A stretch of DNA of 64,000 bases. It comes from Chiua virens. Taxonomy: Eukaryota; Basidiomycota; Agaricomycetes; Boletales; Boletaceae. Position numbers and translations under genes: made by a program. The DNA lies in assembly GCA_019787685.1 (NCBI GenBank), contig JAHNUO010000009.1, forward strand, positions 868,001 through 932,000. Reading direction: 5' to 3'. Numbering within the stretch: the stretch's first letter is position 1; each line of letters opens with the position of its first letter. Of the stretch, positions 10,601 to 23,149 are shown piece after piece. The notes under the pieces were generated by a model. That model saw nothing but the letters and a program-made list of their open reading frames with translations. It was not told the origin of the DNA and did no database searches.

Positions 10601-12915
10601 TCCCCATTGTCATGCATCCTTTCTGCCCTTGAGACCTGCTCCATCCTACGAAGTTGGGACAAGGTGAGTTGAAAGATGATGATAGATATGTGACGAGCAC
10701 TGATGAGGATAATTAGGGCCATGAGATTGCTGACCTAGCCTCAGAGGCATCCCAATTCATTGAAGTGTTTGCTCCTGTGATCAGAGAGTCTACCCCCCAC
10801 TTGTATCTGTCAGCTATGCCCCAGACCCCCTCCAGCTCTTTGTTGTGCCAACTTTGGCAAAGTCATCTGCAGAAACATGTTGTGAGGACCTCTAGACATC
10901 CAGTTAGTTGGCCAGCAGATGTTCATACCTTGCAGGGGCATACATCTCGGATCACCTGTGTTGCCTATTCTCCTGATGGAAGCCATATCATCTCTGGTTC
11001 TGCAGACCAGACCATTAGAATTTGGAATGCAACCACTGGCCAGTCTGTGACAACTCCACTACAAGGGCACACAGATTCAATCACCTCTGTTGCCTATTCA
11101 TCTGATGGAAAATACATTGTCTCTGGTTCTGAAGACAAGACCATTAGGATCTGGGAAGCAACCACAGGCCAGCCTTTGAAAAAATCCTTTACAGGGCATA
11201 CAGAATCAATCACCTCTGTTGCCTACTCACCTAATGGAAGACATGTTGTCTCTGGCTCTGGAGATAACACCATCAGAGTCTGGGATGTAATCACTGGTCA
11301 GTGTGTGTCAGGTCCATTCCAGGGACACACAGAATGGGTCAGAACTGTTGCCTACTCTCCTGATGGAAGATGCATTGCCTCTGGCTCATATGACAACATG
11401 ATCAGGATCTGGGATGCATCCAATGGCCAGTGTATGGCAGGTCCTCTTCAAGGACACAAGGGATGGGTCAGCTCTATTGCCTATTCACCAGATGGAAGAC
11501 ATATTGCCTCTAGCTCTTGGGATAGGACTGTTAGGGTTTGGGACACAACCACTGGTCAGTCTGTTGCAGGCCCATTCCATGGACACACATGGTATGTCAC
11601 CACTGTGGCCTACTCTCCTGATGGAAGATACATTGTCTCTGGGTCTGGAGACAAGACCCTTAGGGTTTGGGATGCAACTAGTGGCCAATGTGTGGCAGGC
11701 CCATTCCAGAGGCATACAGACTTCATCAGTGCTGTTGCCTACTCACCTGATGGAAGGCATTTTGTCTCTGGCTCTTTTGATATGACCGTTAGGATTTGGA
11801 CTGCATCTGCTGGTCAGGCCATGGCAGGTCCATCCAAAGGACATACAAAATCAGTGACCTCTGTTGCCTATGCACCTAGTGGAAGGCATTTTGTCTCTGC
11901 CTCTTGGGACATGTCCATCCAAGTCTGGGATGTAACCACTGGTCATTGTGTAACAAGTTCATCTCAAGGACATACACATACCATCACATCTATCACCTAT
12001 TCACCTGATGGAAGGCATATTGCCTCTGGCTCTTGGGATGGGACTATCAGAGTTTGGGACCCAACCACTGGACAGTCAGTCATGGGTCCACTTCAAGGGC
12101 ACACATGGTATATCACCTGTGTTGCCTACTCACCTGATGGTAAACATATTGTCTCTGGCTCTGGAGACAAAACCATAAGGATTTGGGATTCAACAAGTGG
12201 TCAATGTGTGGCAGGCCCATCCCAAGGGCACACAGGATGGGTCAACTCTGTTGCCTATTCACCTGATGGAAAGCATATTGTCTCTGGTGCTGCAGACAGA
12301 ACCCTTTTGATTTGGGATGCAGCCACTTGTCAGGCTATTACAGGTCCAATGGAGGGACAAGTGCATAGTGTCAACTCTGTTGCTTATGCACCTGATGGGA
12401 AGCATATTGCCTCTGGTTCTGGAGGTGGGACCATTAGGGTTTGGGATGCAACAACTGGTCAGTGTGTAGCAGGTCCATTCAAGGGGCATGGAGATAGAGT
12501 CAGCTCAGTTGCCTATTCACCCAATGGAAAGTATATTGTCTCTGGTTCTTGGGACAAGACTATTAGGGTTTGGAATGCAACCACTGGTCAAACTGTGATA
12601 GGTCCATTTCAGGGGCACTTAGAGCAAGTCAGTTCTGTTGCCTATTCACCTGATGGTGCTTACATTGTTTCTGGCTCTCATGACTGTTCTGTCAAATTGT
12701 GGAAGGTAGAAAGTTCTTTTTTGGATGATTTCTATGTGGATGATGGCTGGATTCAGTCTTCTAATGGTCTTTGTTTTGGCTGGCTTGCTCCTTGGAATAG
12801 GCATAGTGATTTTCACCTCCCTAATTCCTCTTTGATCATATCTTCCACCAGCATTTTCCAATTTGATGTTGATAGATCCTTGTTTGGAGACTCCTGGATT
12901 ACTTGTTGGCAATGA
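7671..12915 (+). CDS. NLR-like STAND protein 1: C2-like domain, NACHT, 14 WD40 repeats
   Basis: Ten coding exons: 7671-7672, 7719-7741, 7792-7936, 7983-8113, 8170-8483, 8548-8598, 8657-8852, 8900-9055, 9111-10663 and 10717-12915, giving 1589 aa. The start ATG is split by the first intron (AT, then G). Residues 1-100 resemble a C2-type domain, followed by a helical linker. The NACHT ATPase has Walker A GVAGSGKS near residue 393 and Walker B VIVIDALDES near 493. From about residue 926 there are 14 WD40 repeats (SPDG...SGS.D.TIRIWD), enough for two seven-bladed propellers, then a conserved tail of about 70 residues rich in Trp. Such STAND proteins act in fungal allorecognition and innate-immune-type signalling. 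Repeats here are diverged, unlike in gene 2. A polyadenylation-like AATAAA lies at 13044. Confidence 0.88.
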
Positions 12916-14032
12916 TTTTTACTGGTTTTCTAGCTTGTTTGAATAGCAATCTTTGTCTTAAATGCTCCAGAGAGATCTCTATTGATTATACTATTATTTT
13001 GTTGCTTATATGTAAGAAACCATCTGCTTTGTACACAATTACCAATAAAGGAGCAGAACCACCTGTGATACACATACATACTGTATGTAATTGAAATCAG
13101 GTGGTATATCTTACTGGCTCATTGTGCTAGCTGGCCAGTGGCCACTGGCATCATGGCATGAGTATTGTCAGGCTTACCTTCCATGCCAAACCTAGACATA
13201 CTTCAAATAGCCAGCATGTTACATGTGATATCTGAAGGATAGATGTTTCAATTCAGTGGTGGTGCATGCTTGCAACAGGTTCAAGCCTATACATATGTGT
13301 GAGGTCACAGCCCATAATTTTGATGGTTCAAGTTTCTGCACCAGCACTTGGATTTCATCCATATTTGTTATTACCAGGGGCCCAGGTCCACAGCCAGTAC
13401 ACATGCAGGCTATGGTACCATTTGTACATGGTCAGTCATATGTCCTTCAAATTGTGGCCTGGGTACTGACTCTAGTACTACTAACTTGGAGTCCTGGCCC
13501 ACACCCTGATCAGTGATCATCAGTTCCATTGGCCTCTGCTGGCATTTGACCCACAAACTGTCCTGTGTCTCCAGCTGAAACAGTCCAAGTTCTCGAAAGA
13601 AAATGGTATTTTGAAACACTTCCCTAGTAGATTCCTTTTACACATTGAGTTGACCCTTCCCTGTGTATCATAACACTTGCAAACAGGGGCCCATCTGCCC
13701 ACTGACACTGACACTGATTTAACTGGCGTCCACACCGGGGAGAATGCTTGGAAGTTGGAATTTAGAACAGATCAAGGACATCACTGGGAGATTTCCGAAC
13801 CCGAGTCATTGGCGTGCGAACACAAGCCGACCCAAAAATAGACTCTTGAATATGATGAAACTTTGAAGTTTGAACCACTATGCACATTCGTCCGCCCGCA
13901 CCGAGGAGGTGCAGTTTTTTTCAAAAATAGAACTCGGCCGCCATGAACCACCAGTGGCACCTACTTCTAATAATCTCAGGACCAAATATATATAGGTCAC
14001 TGGCATCAATGCTGGCTCGTCACTGAGTCTCT
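12916..14032. other. Intergenic downstream of NLR-like gene 1
   Basis: It holds an AATAAA poly(A)-like signal at 13044-13049, about 130 bp past the stop, and a TATATATA stretch at about 13986-13995 just ahead of the next gene. No coding potential was recognised in the remaining 1 kb. Confidence 0.5.
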
Positions 14033-15856
14033 ATGACCCTCCGCGGCCACACGTATCTCCCACTGTCCCAAGAGCAGGACAGTGTGGTACCAGCCCACAC
14101 CCCGACAACCCGGTGGACAACTGAGCAATCCCGACTACTCGATTTTGTCACTCGACATGCTGGTCTGTTGTTTGTGATCTGTTCCCAGTTTTTCTTCGCG
14201 TCTATGAATCTTTCCGTCAAGCTCTTGAGTATGCTAGATCCACCTACTCCGACCTTGGAGGTAAGACTTACAACCTCGTCCAACGTCTGCGCCATCGCCT
14301 TGCACTCATGCTCCTCGGCAGTTAATAACTGTTCGAATGGTTGGTGGGCCATTTATACCAAGTGCTGGTCGATTTGACCATTCGATCAATAGGTTATCAC
14401 GCTTTTTTGTTGCCTTATGTACATGTAAGAACATTACGCGGACCCGCCGCAATGCCTTCACCACATTTACGGGTTTCAGGGTAGCAAACAAGGTCGAAGA
14501 CCCTTTTCTCGGCCCCAAGGACGTTCGGGGACTTTTGGCCATCAGAGGTGTTGCCGGGTGAGGATTCCGTTTGTCGTTAACCTTGTTGCGCACAACGGCC
14601 AACTATATTCGGTCCTAGGTTCTTTGCACTTTTCGGGATGTACTATGCCCTCAACTATCTGTCTCTCGCCGACGCCACCGTCATCACATTCCTGGGTCCG
14701 TTTCCCACTGCGTTAGCAGCGTACCTCCTCCTCGGAGAAACCTACACCAAGAGAGAAGCGATTGCGGGGGGTAAGACAGCCAAGTTCGTTTTACCACGGT
14801 TCGGACTCAATAGGTTCCAAGTTTGTGGTCTTGTCGGTGTCATCCTCATTGCCAGACCAACATTCTTGTTTGGAAATGCTACTGCACTAGATGAAAATAT
14901 CACACCTTTTGAACGGTTACGTGCTGTGGGGTAAGTACAATCTGTTGACGATTCCTCTTATTTCGGTTGTTTTTCTGATTCCAAACATGTATGATTTACT
15001 AGGAGTGTCCTGATAAGCGTGTGTGGCAATACTGCAACAGGTCCGTTATGTTGTGTTGTTCTCGCTTGAGCATTCCACTCTGTGCTAACGTCACTGCGTC
15101 CCCAAAGTCATCAGTGTGCGAGCTATCGGTCCGCGTGCACACCCAATGCATCTCATGACCTTCTTTTCGTTTTGGTGCACCATCGTCGGGTCCATCTTGT
15201 GCGCCCTTTTGTCTCTATCCTCTAGGGAAACCCATATTTCTAACACATACACGACACGCATGGCAATAATGCTTATTCAGGATGGCGATAAAGCACGAAA
15301 CAGTCGTTTTTCCCATGACGTGGCAATGGATAATACTTTTGCTCGTCATTGGGCTCTTTGGCGTCGTGGCCCAGGTAAGGATTATGCACATTCGTCTCTG
15401 CAAAACGTGAATGCCACCGGAACGCCGACACAAATATTAACTACTTATTTTTCGTCCTTCCAAGGTTTTAATGACGATGGGGTTACGCTATGAAACAGCT
15501 ACCAGGGGATCATTGGTTGGATACAGTCAGCTTCTCTTCGCCGGTGTGCTTGAGCTGGTGGTCTTCGGCACTGTGCCTTCCTTGATGTCCGTGGTAGGCT
15601 CGGTCGCCATCATCGCCGCTCAGGTGTACGTTGTCGTGAGTCTGTTCTTCTATCGTCAGTCATTACTCTCCAGCCGTGTTCTTCTTAGATATCAAAACAA
15701 AAACCACCAGAAGAAACGCCGGTAGCTTTGAGGATAACATCTTCAGATGATGTAGAACGGCGACTACTTTCCTCGGACAGCGCGGGGCCAGTGGACAAGC
15801 CGCAGGCCGATGTAGAGTTGGTCACTGCAGCAACGGACACCCAACCAAATGCCTAG
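14033..15856 (+). CDS. DMT-superfamily (EamA) membrane transporter
   Basis: A multi-exon gene whose first exons are 14033-14260, 14322-14339, 14393-14424, 14480-14557, 14619-14770, 14822-14930, 15003-15040 and 15108 onward. It encodes alternating hydrophobic helices: AGLLFVICSQFFFASMNLSV, then LITVRM-VITLFCC, FFALFGMYYALNYLSLADAT followed by ITFLGPFPTALAAYLLLGE (first EamA half), VCGLVGVILIARP, and a second half with MTFFSFWCTIVGSIL and GSLVGYSQLLFAGVLELVVFG. The layout matches the ten-helix SLC35G-like EamA proteins. Exon 2 is only 18 nt. The last exon is hydrophilic and ends TQPNA. The transported substrate cannot be told. The gene runs tail to tail with the ceramidase. Confidence 0.8.
14322..14339 (+). 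other. 18-nt microexon in the EamA transporter
   Basis: The microexon encodes LITVRM. It is bracketed by a CAG acceptor and a GTTGGT donor, and splicing it in gives LITVRMVITLFCCLMYM, the family-typical second transmembrane helix. Skipping it deletes six residues in frame. Confidence 0.65.
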
Positions 15857-16295
15857 ATCACTTGTAGACGAGTCGGCGATCGTCCTCCCCAGTAATATAT
15901 TGGGTCCGCATGCTAGATTAAATATTTGCAGCTGCATATCATACTCAGCCCAACGAAGATCCCGCAATGCGCAAAGACGAACGACAAATATTTCAGGAAC
16001 TCACCACTGAGGTCAACCGTATGGAAGTTCGATGACGATAGAATCAAGAGCCACGACGATGATCGCTGTTTCACGCGAGAGCGACACGGGTCATTCAGAG
16101 AGGTAGGACATGTGCATAATAGTGTATTCCGCCCATTAGCCAGAATAAAAGTAACTGTAACGTAGCACCCTGTAGACAATAATGAACCCGTCGCGATCTA
16201 CTGGTATATCTTTTTTGTTGATAGACAAAACGGTATCTTTTTGACGGTCGTACACAATCCTCGACGCCATGTTTCAAATGCCAGCGCCCGTGCGT
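15857..16295. other. Convergent intergenic region
   Basis: This is the space between the 3' ends of the EamA transporter and the ceramidase. No conserved ORF or RNA was recognised. Confidence 0.45.
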
Positions 16296-19200
16296 TCACC
16301 CAACGATGAACGAGGATGACGTCCCCGTAAAGGATTTAATCGCACCCATCAGCGGTTTGGCATCGCCGTAATACATAATATGATACGTCCCGGCTGGACG
16401 AGAAACAAATCTGAGATCTCGGGGATGTGTGAAAATGCTCATCTAGCTACTCACCGGGCGTTCCGTCCTCGATCGTCCTATGTAGAGAACGATTCAGATC
16501 AGTATATATGCTTTCCAAATCGAGCCCAACAAGGGGACGTAAAGCGAAAAGACGGGAAACTCACCAACTGATGTTCACCGTACTAGTCCCAAGCATTGTA
16601 CTTGTCCTAAACCACTGATAAATCGTCGACGGATGCGAGTCCGAGCGTGCAATCGTCCAAACATCGCCTCTAAGTTGTTCGACAGTGAGAAAGGTGCCTT
16701 CGAGACGGAGGTTGTTCTGACGTGGGCGCGAACCGTTTTTAGCCGAGTTCTGTACGCTTGCACAAGACAAGGACACTCACCCTCGGGTTCGCCCCTACGA
16801 ATTGCACAGAAACTGTATCACCTGCGACATACGTCTTGTCCTCTATGTCCACCAACACATCGCCAAAGTTGTTCGCACCAGCCCCGTCGACGACGACTGG
16901 GGTCTATATTAGGGTCGGTGGACAAATGAGGGTGAGGGAGCATATCAAAAACAAGGGTAGCGAGGTAACACACCCGCAAGGAAATTGCAGCCGAGGTCTG
17001 CTCAGGGGGAGGTGCGTCCGACGTCGCGGTGCCCGTGGCATTGTCGGCAAGATATGGAACTAACGCACTGTACCGGTCGATGTATGCTTCGAGTGTGGCT
17101 GGACGTTCACAGACCAAGTCAGCTGTCTATAAAGTTTTGTTGCGAAAGAGAAAACATGAGACTTACCGGGGCCGAAGATCGTGGAAGCTCCTTCATATCG
17201 CTGTATGGCGTATTCCTCGCGTGTTGAAACATAGTGTCCGTAAGTGTTCGCAGGGCCGGCAACGACGACGTAGGCCGAATCATCAAGAACACCAGTAGAG
17301 ATTAGTTTACCACGCAAAGCCTCACTTCAGAACGTGTGATGCAGGTACAAGAGTGAACAGAGTAAGGATTAGACTGGTGGTCACCATGAAAAGCATTGCC
17401 CATGACGTACCGCATTCGCCGGCCTGCCATGGTTGTTAACTCCCCTGGCATAACCAGGACAACAAAGTTGCCGACACGAAGTATTTGAACATCAACCGTG
17501 TGCGGGGACCATCGATAGGGCGAGTTGGCATATCCCTATACGTATATATGGATGAACAAGTGAGGACGATGGTGGATTTCAACGTACAGAGTTAAGCAAG
17601 ATAGGCTTAGGGTATTGGCAATCAACTTGTTCTTGTGAAGGGGATGGAGTAACGGCACCTGAATAGCCGACGTGTTAGGGATCGTGAAGAAAGATTAGAT
17701 GCCTTTACCCTTGACAATATTCCAAAAAGGATTCTGTGTCGTAGACCCATTGGAACCCTGAATAAAATCGAACGCCCCTGGGCCGTCGCTATGCAAAAAC
17801 AATTGAGATGAAAGATAGAAAACGTCATGAGTATGCGTTTTCCTTCCAGGCAAAGCACAGACTGACGTCGTTCCACCAGCAAATCCAGACCCTGTGGAAT
17901 TTGGTGGTTCATAAAAACGATGGACAAGCAGGATTGGACAGGAACCGACCAAGTGCTGCAGGACACGTCCTCGCGATGGTCCCATTAGGCAACGTGAATG
18001 TATAATTCATCCTAAAAAGATTGGCAGTTTATAACCATACACGATGATTTGCAAACGTCAAATTGAAACGGTTGCTCACATGTCCATGTACACGTGCACA
18101 CTCCTCACGGAACCCTTCACTCCCATCAAACCGGTAGTATTTGCAGTTTCGATGGTGGTGTCTGGGCTCGTGAAGATAACCTGGGGTGACATCGATTCCA
18201 TGACTCCGCGGGCAGCTTGAAATTGAGCATCACCAATCATGAAATTAGAAGCGAAGTCTGAGACACGGAAGCCCGGTCCCCTATATGTCCATAGAGACGA
18301 GCGGTAAGTGTACAAAGGAGTGCAGGGAGGTAGAGGTTTCACGGACCGACCATGACAATCCTGTGCATAACCACCACACGTTGAGTGCTCATATTCGCAC
18401 TCTTGGCCATCATAGGGTTGACCAGGGGACTCGCAGTATGCGCCTAGTCTGAACGGTCAGAAAGTACATGGAGTCCATGGAATTAGTTATATAATCAACC
18501 AGGAAACCTGCCATGACGTACGTGTTCGGGCTCGTATCACCAACGTTCGCTAAGAAAAGAAAGGTGTTAGTGTTGTAGCAACTAGGAATTACTAAGACAT
18601 ACATTGAACAAACCCTGCCACGAAGCTGTTGTTCCCAGGACTCGAGTTTAGTTCAATATATGCTACGAATGACATTGTCAGCAACGGAACAGATACGACA
18701 TAAGGACCACCGGACCGATACGGAAAGGTTACTAAGGGTTGGTGTAGAAAACTGCAGGTCACCTACATTCGTACAGATACGCGGCCATTCCTTTGTTATC
18801 CCCACTGACCAAAGTATTGTTCTTCACTCACGAAGTGAGTACCACGCCATGATACGACTCCTCGGATATTGAATATTCCGCTCACCTCATATAAGCTAGT
18901 TCCATGCACTGGAAAGAAACTGATCAACCCTTTGGCATTTCCGTTTTCATCGCCCAGTCTAAGAACGGACAATTCCTTGTCCTGGTCGTACTGGTACCTT
19001 GCTCTTTCCTCTGCTGGATTAGCTAGATATGCACTCGGGCTGCGATTTCGATTGGCACCCAAGAGAGTGGTGTTACCCACACTGACGGACCCAAGAGCAA
19101 GCGAAGCATGCGCTTTGCGAATGGCGGTGAGAGTCCCATCTACAATCGCTTGTGCTGATTGATTGACATAACCAAGACTTGTGACCTGAGGAAGGAGGTC

Positions 19201-19747
19201 TTCAAGGTAGCCACCAACACCCGCATGGGAATGGGTGCCCACAAGAGCGGTATTAGACGATGTATACAAGCCACCGAGAACAGGATCGTTGGATAGCGCG
19301 TCAAGGATGGAACGGCGGACACCCGTGTCGCCCATGCAAATGTCGGAGGAGACAAGGAGAATTCGAGAGGCAGACGAAGTTTGGTCGTTGGGGTCAGCGA
19401 TGATGAACGCGCGAGAACGCTGGCGCATGTGCAGGCCTGTGTCTGTCTGGGCTAGCGAAGCATATCCCTGCGATATTCAGGTTGAGACATGGGGTGGTAC
19501 ACATCAAACGATATGGCACGTGCCATCATGTTGGTCTCTACGACTGGACTATTGAACGGATTTGAGAGGCGAAGTCGCGACCAGGGCGAAGCGAGACGTA
19601 CCCAGTGACATCTCCTATACCAAGGCCAATCAAGTACTGGCCGTCGTTTGCTCCTAGCAAAACTGCATTGTCTACAACACTCTGGGGGAAGATGCCACTG
19701 TAGAAAGAGACGAAGAACGCGAAGAGATAGTATAATAATGCTTGCAT
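16296..19747 (-). CDS. Neutral/alkaline ceramidase, secreted
   Basis: A gene of many short exons on the minus strand. It starts with a likely signal peptide (MQALLYYLFAFFVSFYSG, Met at 19747), then YLIGLGIGDVTGPVVETNMM-GYASLAQTDTGLHMRQRSRAF. The zinc-site signature GTHSHAGVGGY lies near 19220. Further family blocks are ANVGDTSPNT (about 18545), CESPGQPYDGQEC and CHGRGPGFRVSDF (about 18260-18430), FDFIQGS and NPFWNIVKG (about 17710-17770), VMPGELTTMAGRRMR (about 17410-17450), AGPANTYGHYVSTREEY (about 17190-17260), and the C-terminal EGTFLTVEQ and YRIMYYGDAKPL; the stop is at 16296-16298. Family members cleave ceramide to sphingosine and fatty acid outside the cell or in the secretory route. 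One intron (19468-19523) appears to use a GC donor. Confidence 0.88.
19468..19523 (-). other. Probable GC-AG intron in the ceramidase gene
   Basis: The 56-nt intron read on the minus strand starts GCACGT and ends CGCAG. Its removal gives MM-GYAS, restoring the highly conserved NMMGYA motif. The next in-frame GT donor would leave only a 36-nt intron and insert seven residues. Confidence 0.5.
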
Positions 19748-20195
19748 AACATCGTTGACCCAAAGAAAGGGAGAGAAAGGCTCTCCTACGTCCAAGAGTG
19801 GGAGATACATGGCTCGATCCAATGATGGGTAGTATTATTGGGCTCGTAATGAGTCGGCCGTGCGGTAGGTTGATATAGAAGCTTTCCAAGAATGGCCAAT
19901 ACTACTTGCTCGGATTGGGACACGTCCGATGCTGAGCCGCCAAGGAGTTGGTAGGAGAAGAAGACGCAACGGAACCACGCGTTGTTTGGCTGCCAGCGAC
20001 GTGGGCCGTGGGATGACCAAATCGTGTCGGGCTCATCGCAAAATCCATCGCCGTCGTGCCAGCTGTCGTCGTACAGATAGAAGAATGTAAAAACTCAGAC
20101 CAGCTGACTCCGTCGGCGCCTTGAATCTACAAGTATATCCGGTTATCACACTGCAGTTGAGCGCTGATCTGCAATTGTTTCGCCTTTTTATCTCC
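19748..20195. other. Divergent promoter region (ceramidase / rhodanese protein)
   Basis: The two genes start head to head with about 370-450 bp between them, depending on which rhodanese start is used. No further element was recognised. Confidence 0.45.
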
Positions 20196-21203
20196 ATGCC
20201 TTCATCGGAACCATCCAGCGTGGGCAGCATAGTCTCAGCAAACGGGAAACGCGCCTCGACTGCCACTGACAATACCGCCCACCGCACGCTGGACAGCATA
20301 CGCGATGAAGTCGCTCATAGCATCGCCGTCCGCGCCATCATGAAATCGATGACAGTCGAGGGTGCAAAAATCAGCGTATACCTCACATTCTCCAAAAAGG
20401 ACGACGACATATTCCTGCGACGTGTCGCAGAAATCATCCGTGGACGTATAACCTCTCGTCATCTCTTCGCAATAGGCACCACGGGCGCCCCGTCGCCCAC
20501 CTCTTCCACCAACACCAACACCCTCGTCATCACAGGCGCAGAGGACGACGATGTCCAACGTGCAGTCCTCCTCTTCAGCTCCAAATTCCTAGGCCGCGTC
20601 GCCTCCGTGACCAATCACGGAAACTTCCTCGTAGCTGCCGTACATGAAGTCGGCGGATCCTCCTACGATACCGCTGCTCTTTGGGACGTTCTCTCAAAAT
20701 CGGTCCGGGCGCCCCTCGATCCACTCTCTCCTCCGCCCGGTTCGAGGAGCACAGACCAGCTCGTGTCCGCAGCGCGCGCGCGCCTTCAACGTGTCACACC
20801 CCGTCAGGCTTGGGAAATCCTCCATGATCCAACATACCCCATACCTGCATTCCTCGTCGACATACGCCCCGCTTCCCAACGTGCGCGCTCTGGCGGTATC
20901 CATGGGTCCCTTATCATAGAACGCAACGACCTTGAATGGCGGTTCGACCCCAGGAGCGAGGCAAGACTAGCCATAGCCGATCGATATGATCTGAGGATAA
21001 TCGTCTATTGCGAAGACGGACATGCAAGCAGCCTCGCAGCTGCTGCATTGCACGACGTGGGATTGCTCAATGCAACTGATATGATAGGCGGGTTTGATGC
21101 ATGGAAGGGGGAGGGACTCTCTGGACAGATCAAGCCACCATCGACGCTAAGCGAAAGCGGCACATGGGAAGGATTGTCTCAGCCAACTCCCGTGTCAGAT
21201 TGA
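20196..21203 (+). CDS. Rhodanese-domain protein with novel N-terminal domain
   Basis: One open frame. An upstream in-frame ATG at 20121 would add 25 residues; 20196 was preferred because the extra piece is unlike the rest. The C-terminal half is a rhodanese fold: PAFLVDIRPASQR, then IVYCEDGHASSLAAAAL with the candidate catalytic Cys at residue 272, and DMIGGFDAWKGEGL. The active loop is seven residues (CEDGHAS) and lacks the usual Arg of sulfurtransferases. The N-terminal 180 residues contain DDDIFLRRVAEIIRGRI and TLVITGAEDDDVQRAVLLFSS, an alpha/beta-looking domain I do not recognise. It may bind or transfer sulfur; this is inferred only from the C-terminal fold. Confidence 0.75.
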   Translation: MPSSEPSSVGSIVSANGKRASTATDNTAHRTLDSIRDEVAHSIAVRAIMKSMTVEGAKISVYLTFSKKDDDIFLRRVAEIIRGRITSRHLFAIGTTGAPSPTSSTNTNTLVITGAEDDDVQRAVLLFSSKFLGRVASVTNHGNFLVAAVHEVGGSSYDTAALWDVLSKSVRAPLDPLSPPPGSRSTDQLVSAARARLQRVTPRQAWEILHDPTYPIPAFLVDIRPASQRARSGGIHGSLIIERNDLEWRFDPRSEARLAIADRYDLRIIVYCEDGHASSLAAAALHDVGLLNATDMIGGFDAWKGEGLSGQIKPPSTLSESGTWEGLSQPTPVSD

Positions 21204-23130
21204 TTCGACGCTGTGGGTGGTCGCCGCATTTATTGCGTCGGTTATATTTGGTACCATGACTCTTTTCGCCCTCAGTTCCGTCTATTGCTTGATCGTTAAT
21301 CATGATTGTTCCCATTGAGTTATTCATGGTGCTAGACGTTGTTCCGTGCTTAATTTGTTCTTTGTAGCGACTCGTGTATCGACGCACTGTAGCAACTACG
21401 CTAGATTCTTCCCAGAATCACAAAACCTCATATGTACTAGTCTCACAAGCATGATGTTCTTGATACTTACGTTTCATCTGACCGTTGAATGGATGCAGTG
21501 TATATGCACAGCTGTAGCAAGCTTATCAACAACCCATCTTACTGAGTTACAACGGTGGCTACATATTGCATCAAAAATTTACTCGAGAGCCATACTGTCG
21601 GTGTCGCGATGGATCATATCAAGCCGACAACCACGCTGAAATGACTCACCTGCAAGGCAGCGCCCGGAAAAGACCAAGTGCTGGGACGTCATCGTCATAG
21701 AAATTAGAATGGACTTGGGCGTGCCGAGTGACGAGAACGCTCCACCACGGTCTCCCTTTTACTTACCGTAAGCGCGCACGTTCAATCGACTAGTTGACTT
21801 GTGAGCCCTCACGCACCCTATTAGCGAAGGCGATTTCCCTGGTGAAATTTTGAAACATCCATTTATATTCGAAGGTCGTGCTGGGACAAGGTTCCTGGCG
21901 GAAGTACCTGCTAGAGAAAAACGAGCGGACTTCATATGCATATGGTGCGTGGATGGGTAAGTATTCAATCGAATGTTGAGTTCAAATCACAAAGCACTCA
22001 CTGAGGGCGCGGACGCAATTATGATCCCTCCCGACGGAATACTTACGCCAACACCCAAGTCCGCCGGGCCGCGCAATCAACACACGGGAGACCAGGGTGG
22101 ATCAGTGTGGAGAGCCCGCACCGCACCGTGCGTCAGCGTACCGACCGAACGGAATCCAAGCTTTTGTCCATGTGATATACACAATTTTTGTGTTTCACAC
22201 CGCGCCAGAGCCGTACTAGTCGGCGCACTGAGTCGTCAGACAAGTCGGTCCGACATACCCGTAGTAGTAAGTCACTGCCTCCATATCTCCGAGTCGTGCA
22301 GATCAAGTATTCCTTTGCATCACAGTAGTTCCGCGATCTCGATCATATGGCGAGCATCGCAGGCATGGCGGCAAGTTCATTGTTTCAAGGCACGTCAAAT
22401 CCATGTTACCGAAAACGAATTTGTCCCTCAAGCGTTCAAGTCAGCTCCTTGACGCATTTAAATGCTCACTCACAGGAATACCCATTCATACATGCCATAT
22501 TGTTCTCGGAAAACTTGAAGTCAGGAGGGGGTCTCTACCCAAGGCGCATGTCAACCCGGGTGTGTGCACATCGCCGAATGCGACATGTGTCACGTTTATC
22601 ACCCACCTGTTTCCCAAAGCCTGTTGGTCTGAATTGCCAAACGAGGTGGTTGGCGGTCAATCAGACTCGATCTCGATGCTATACACGACGAGATGTCGGA
22701 GATTTGAAGCGTTCTGATTTGAAATGGAGGGCTCGGTGAAGCCGATGGTTGATTAGTATTCTCCGTTGTTATTTTTTATTCCCGGAATCACGATCTTGCC
22801 TATATCAAGAGAATGGGTGGCACTCTGTCCTGATCTTGCCGAGGGGAGCTGGACTACCTTTGAGTTTCTGATCTGCGTTGTGGGAAGCAAATTTAGCGAT
22901 CACCGATCACACTGTGCGGAACCTCATCACGTACATACTTACTTATGGGGGAAAGCTGAGTAAACAATGATTCAAAAATTCAGGGTTGGAACTGACCTGG
23001 AAGTCCGCATGCCGTGATCATCATCATTTTTGAGCGCGCCGATGCACGAGAATTCGGCTATTGAATCATGGGAGTGTGATCGCTGATGCGGCCATGCTTT
23101 TGCCGTAAAACATGCTCGTGAGTTGCTGGA
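21204..23130. other. 1.9-kb stretch with no recognised gene
   Basis: Only short overlapping frames on both strands, none with a signature, intron logic or signal peptide I could support. No terminal inverted repeats or RNA genes were found by eye. Confidence 0.4.
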
Positions 23131-23149
23131 TAAATGGACACTGCAACGT

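Noticed and set aside
11485..12489. Repeated minus-strand frames over the WD40 region
   Set aside because: They mirror the WD40 repeat unit and have no independent support.
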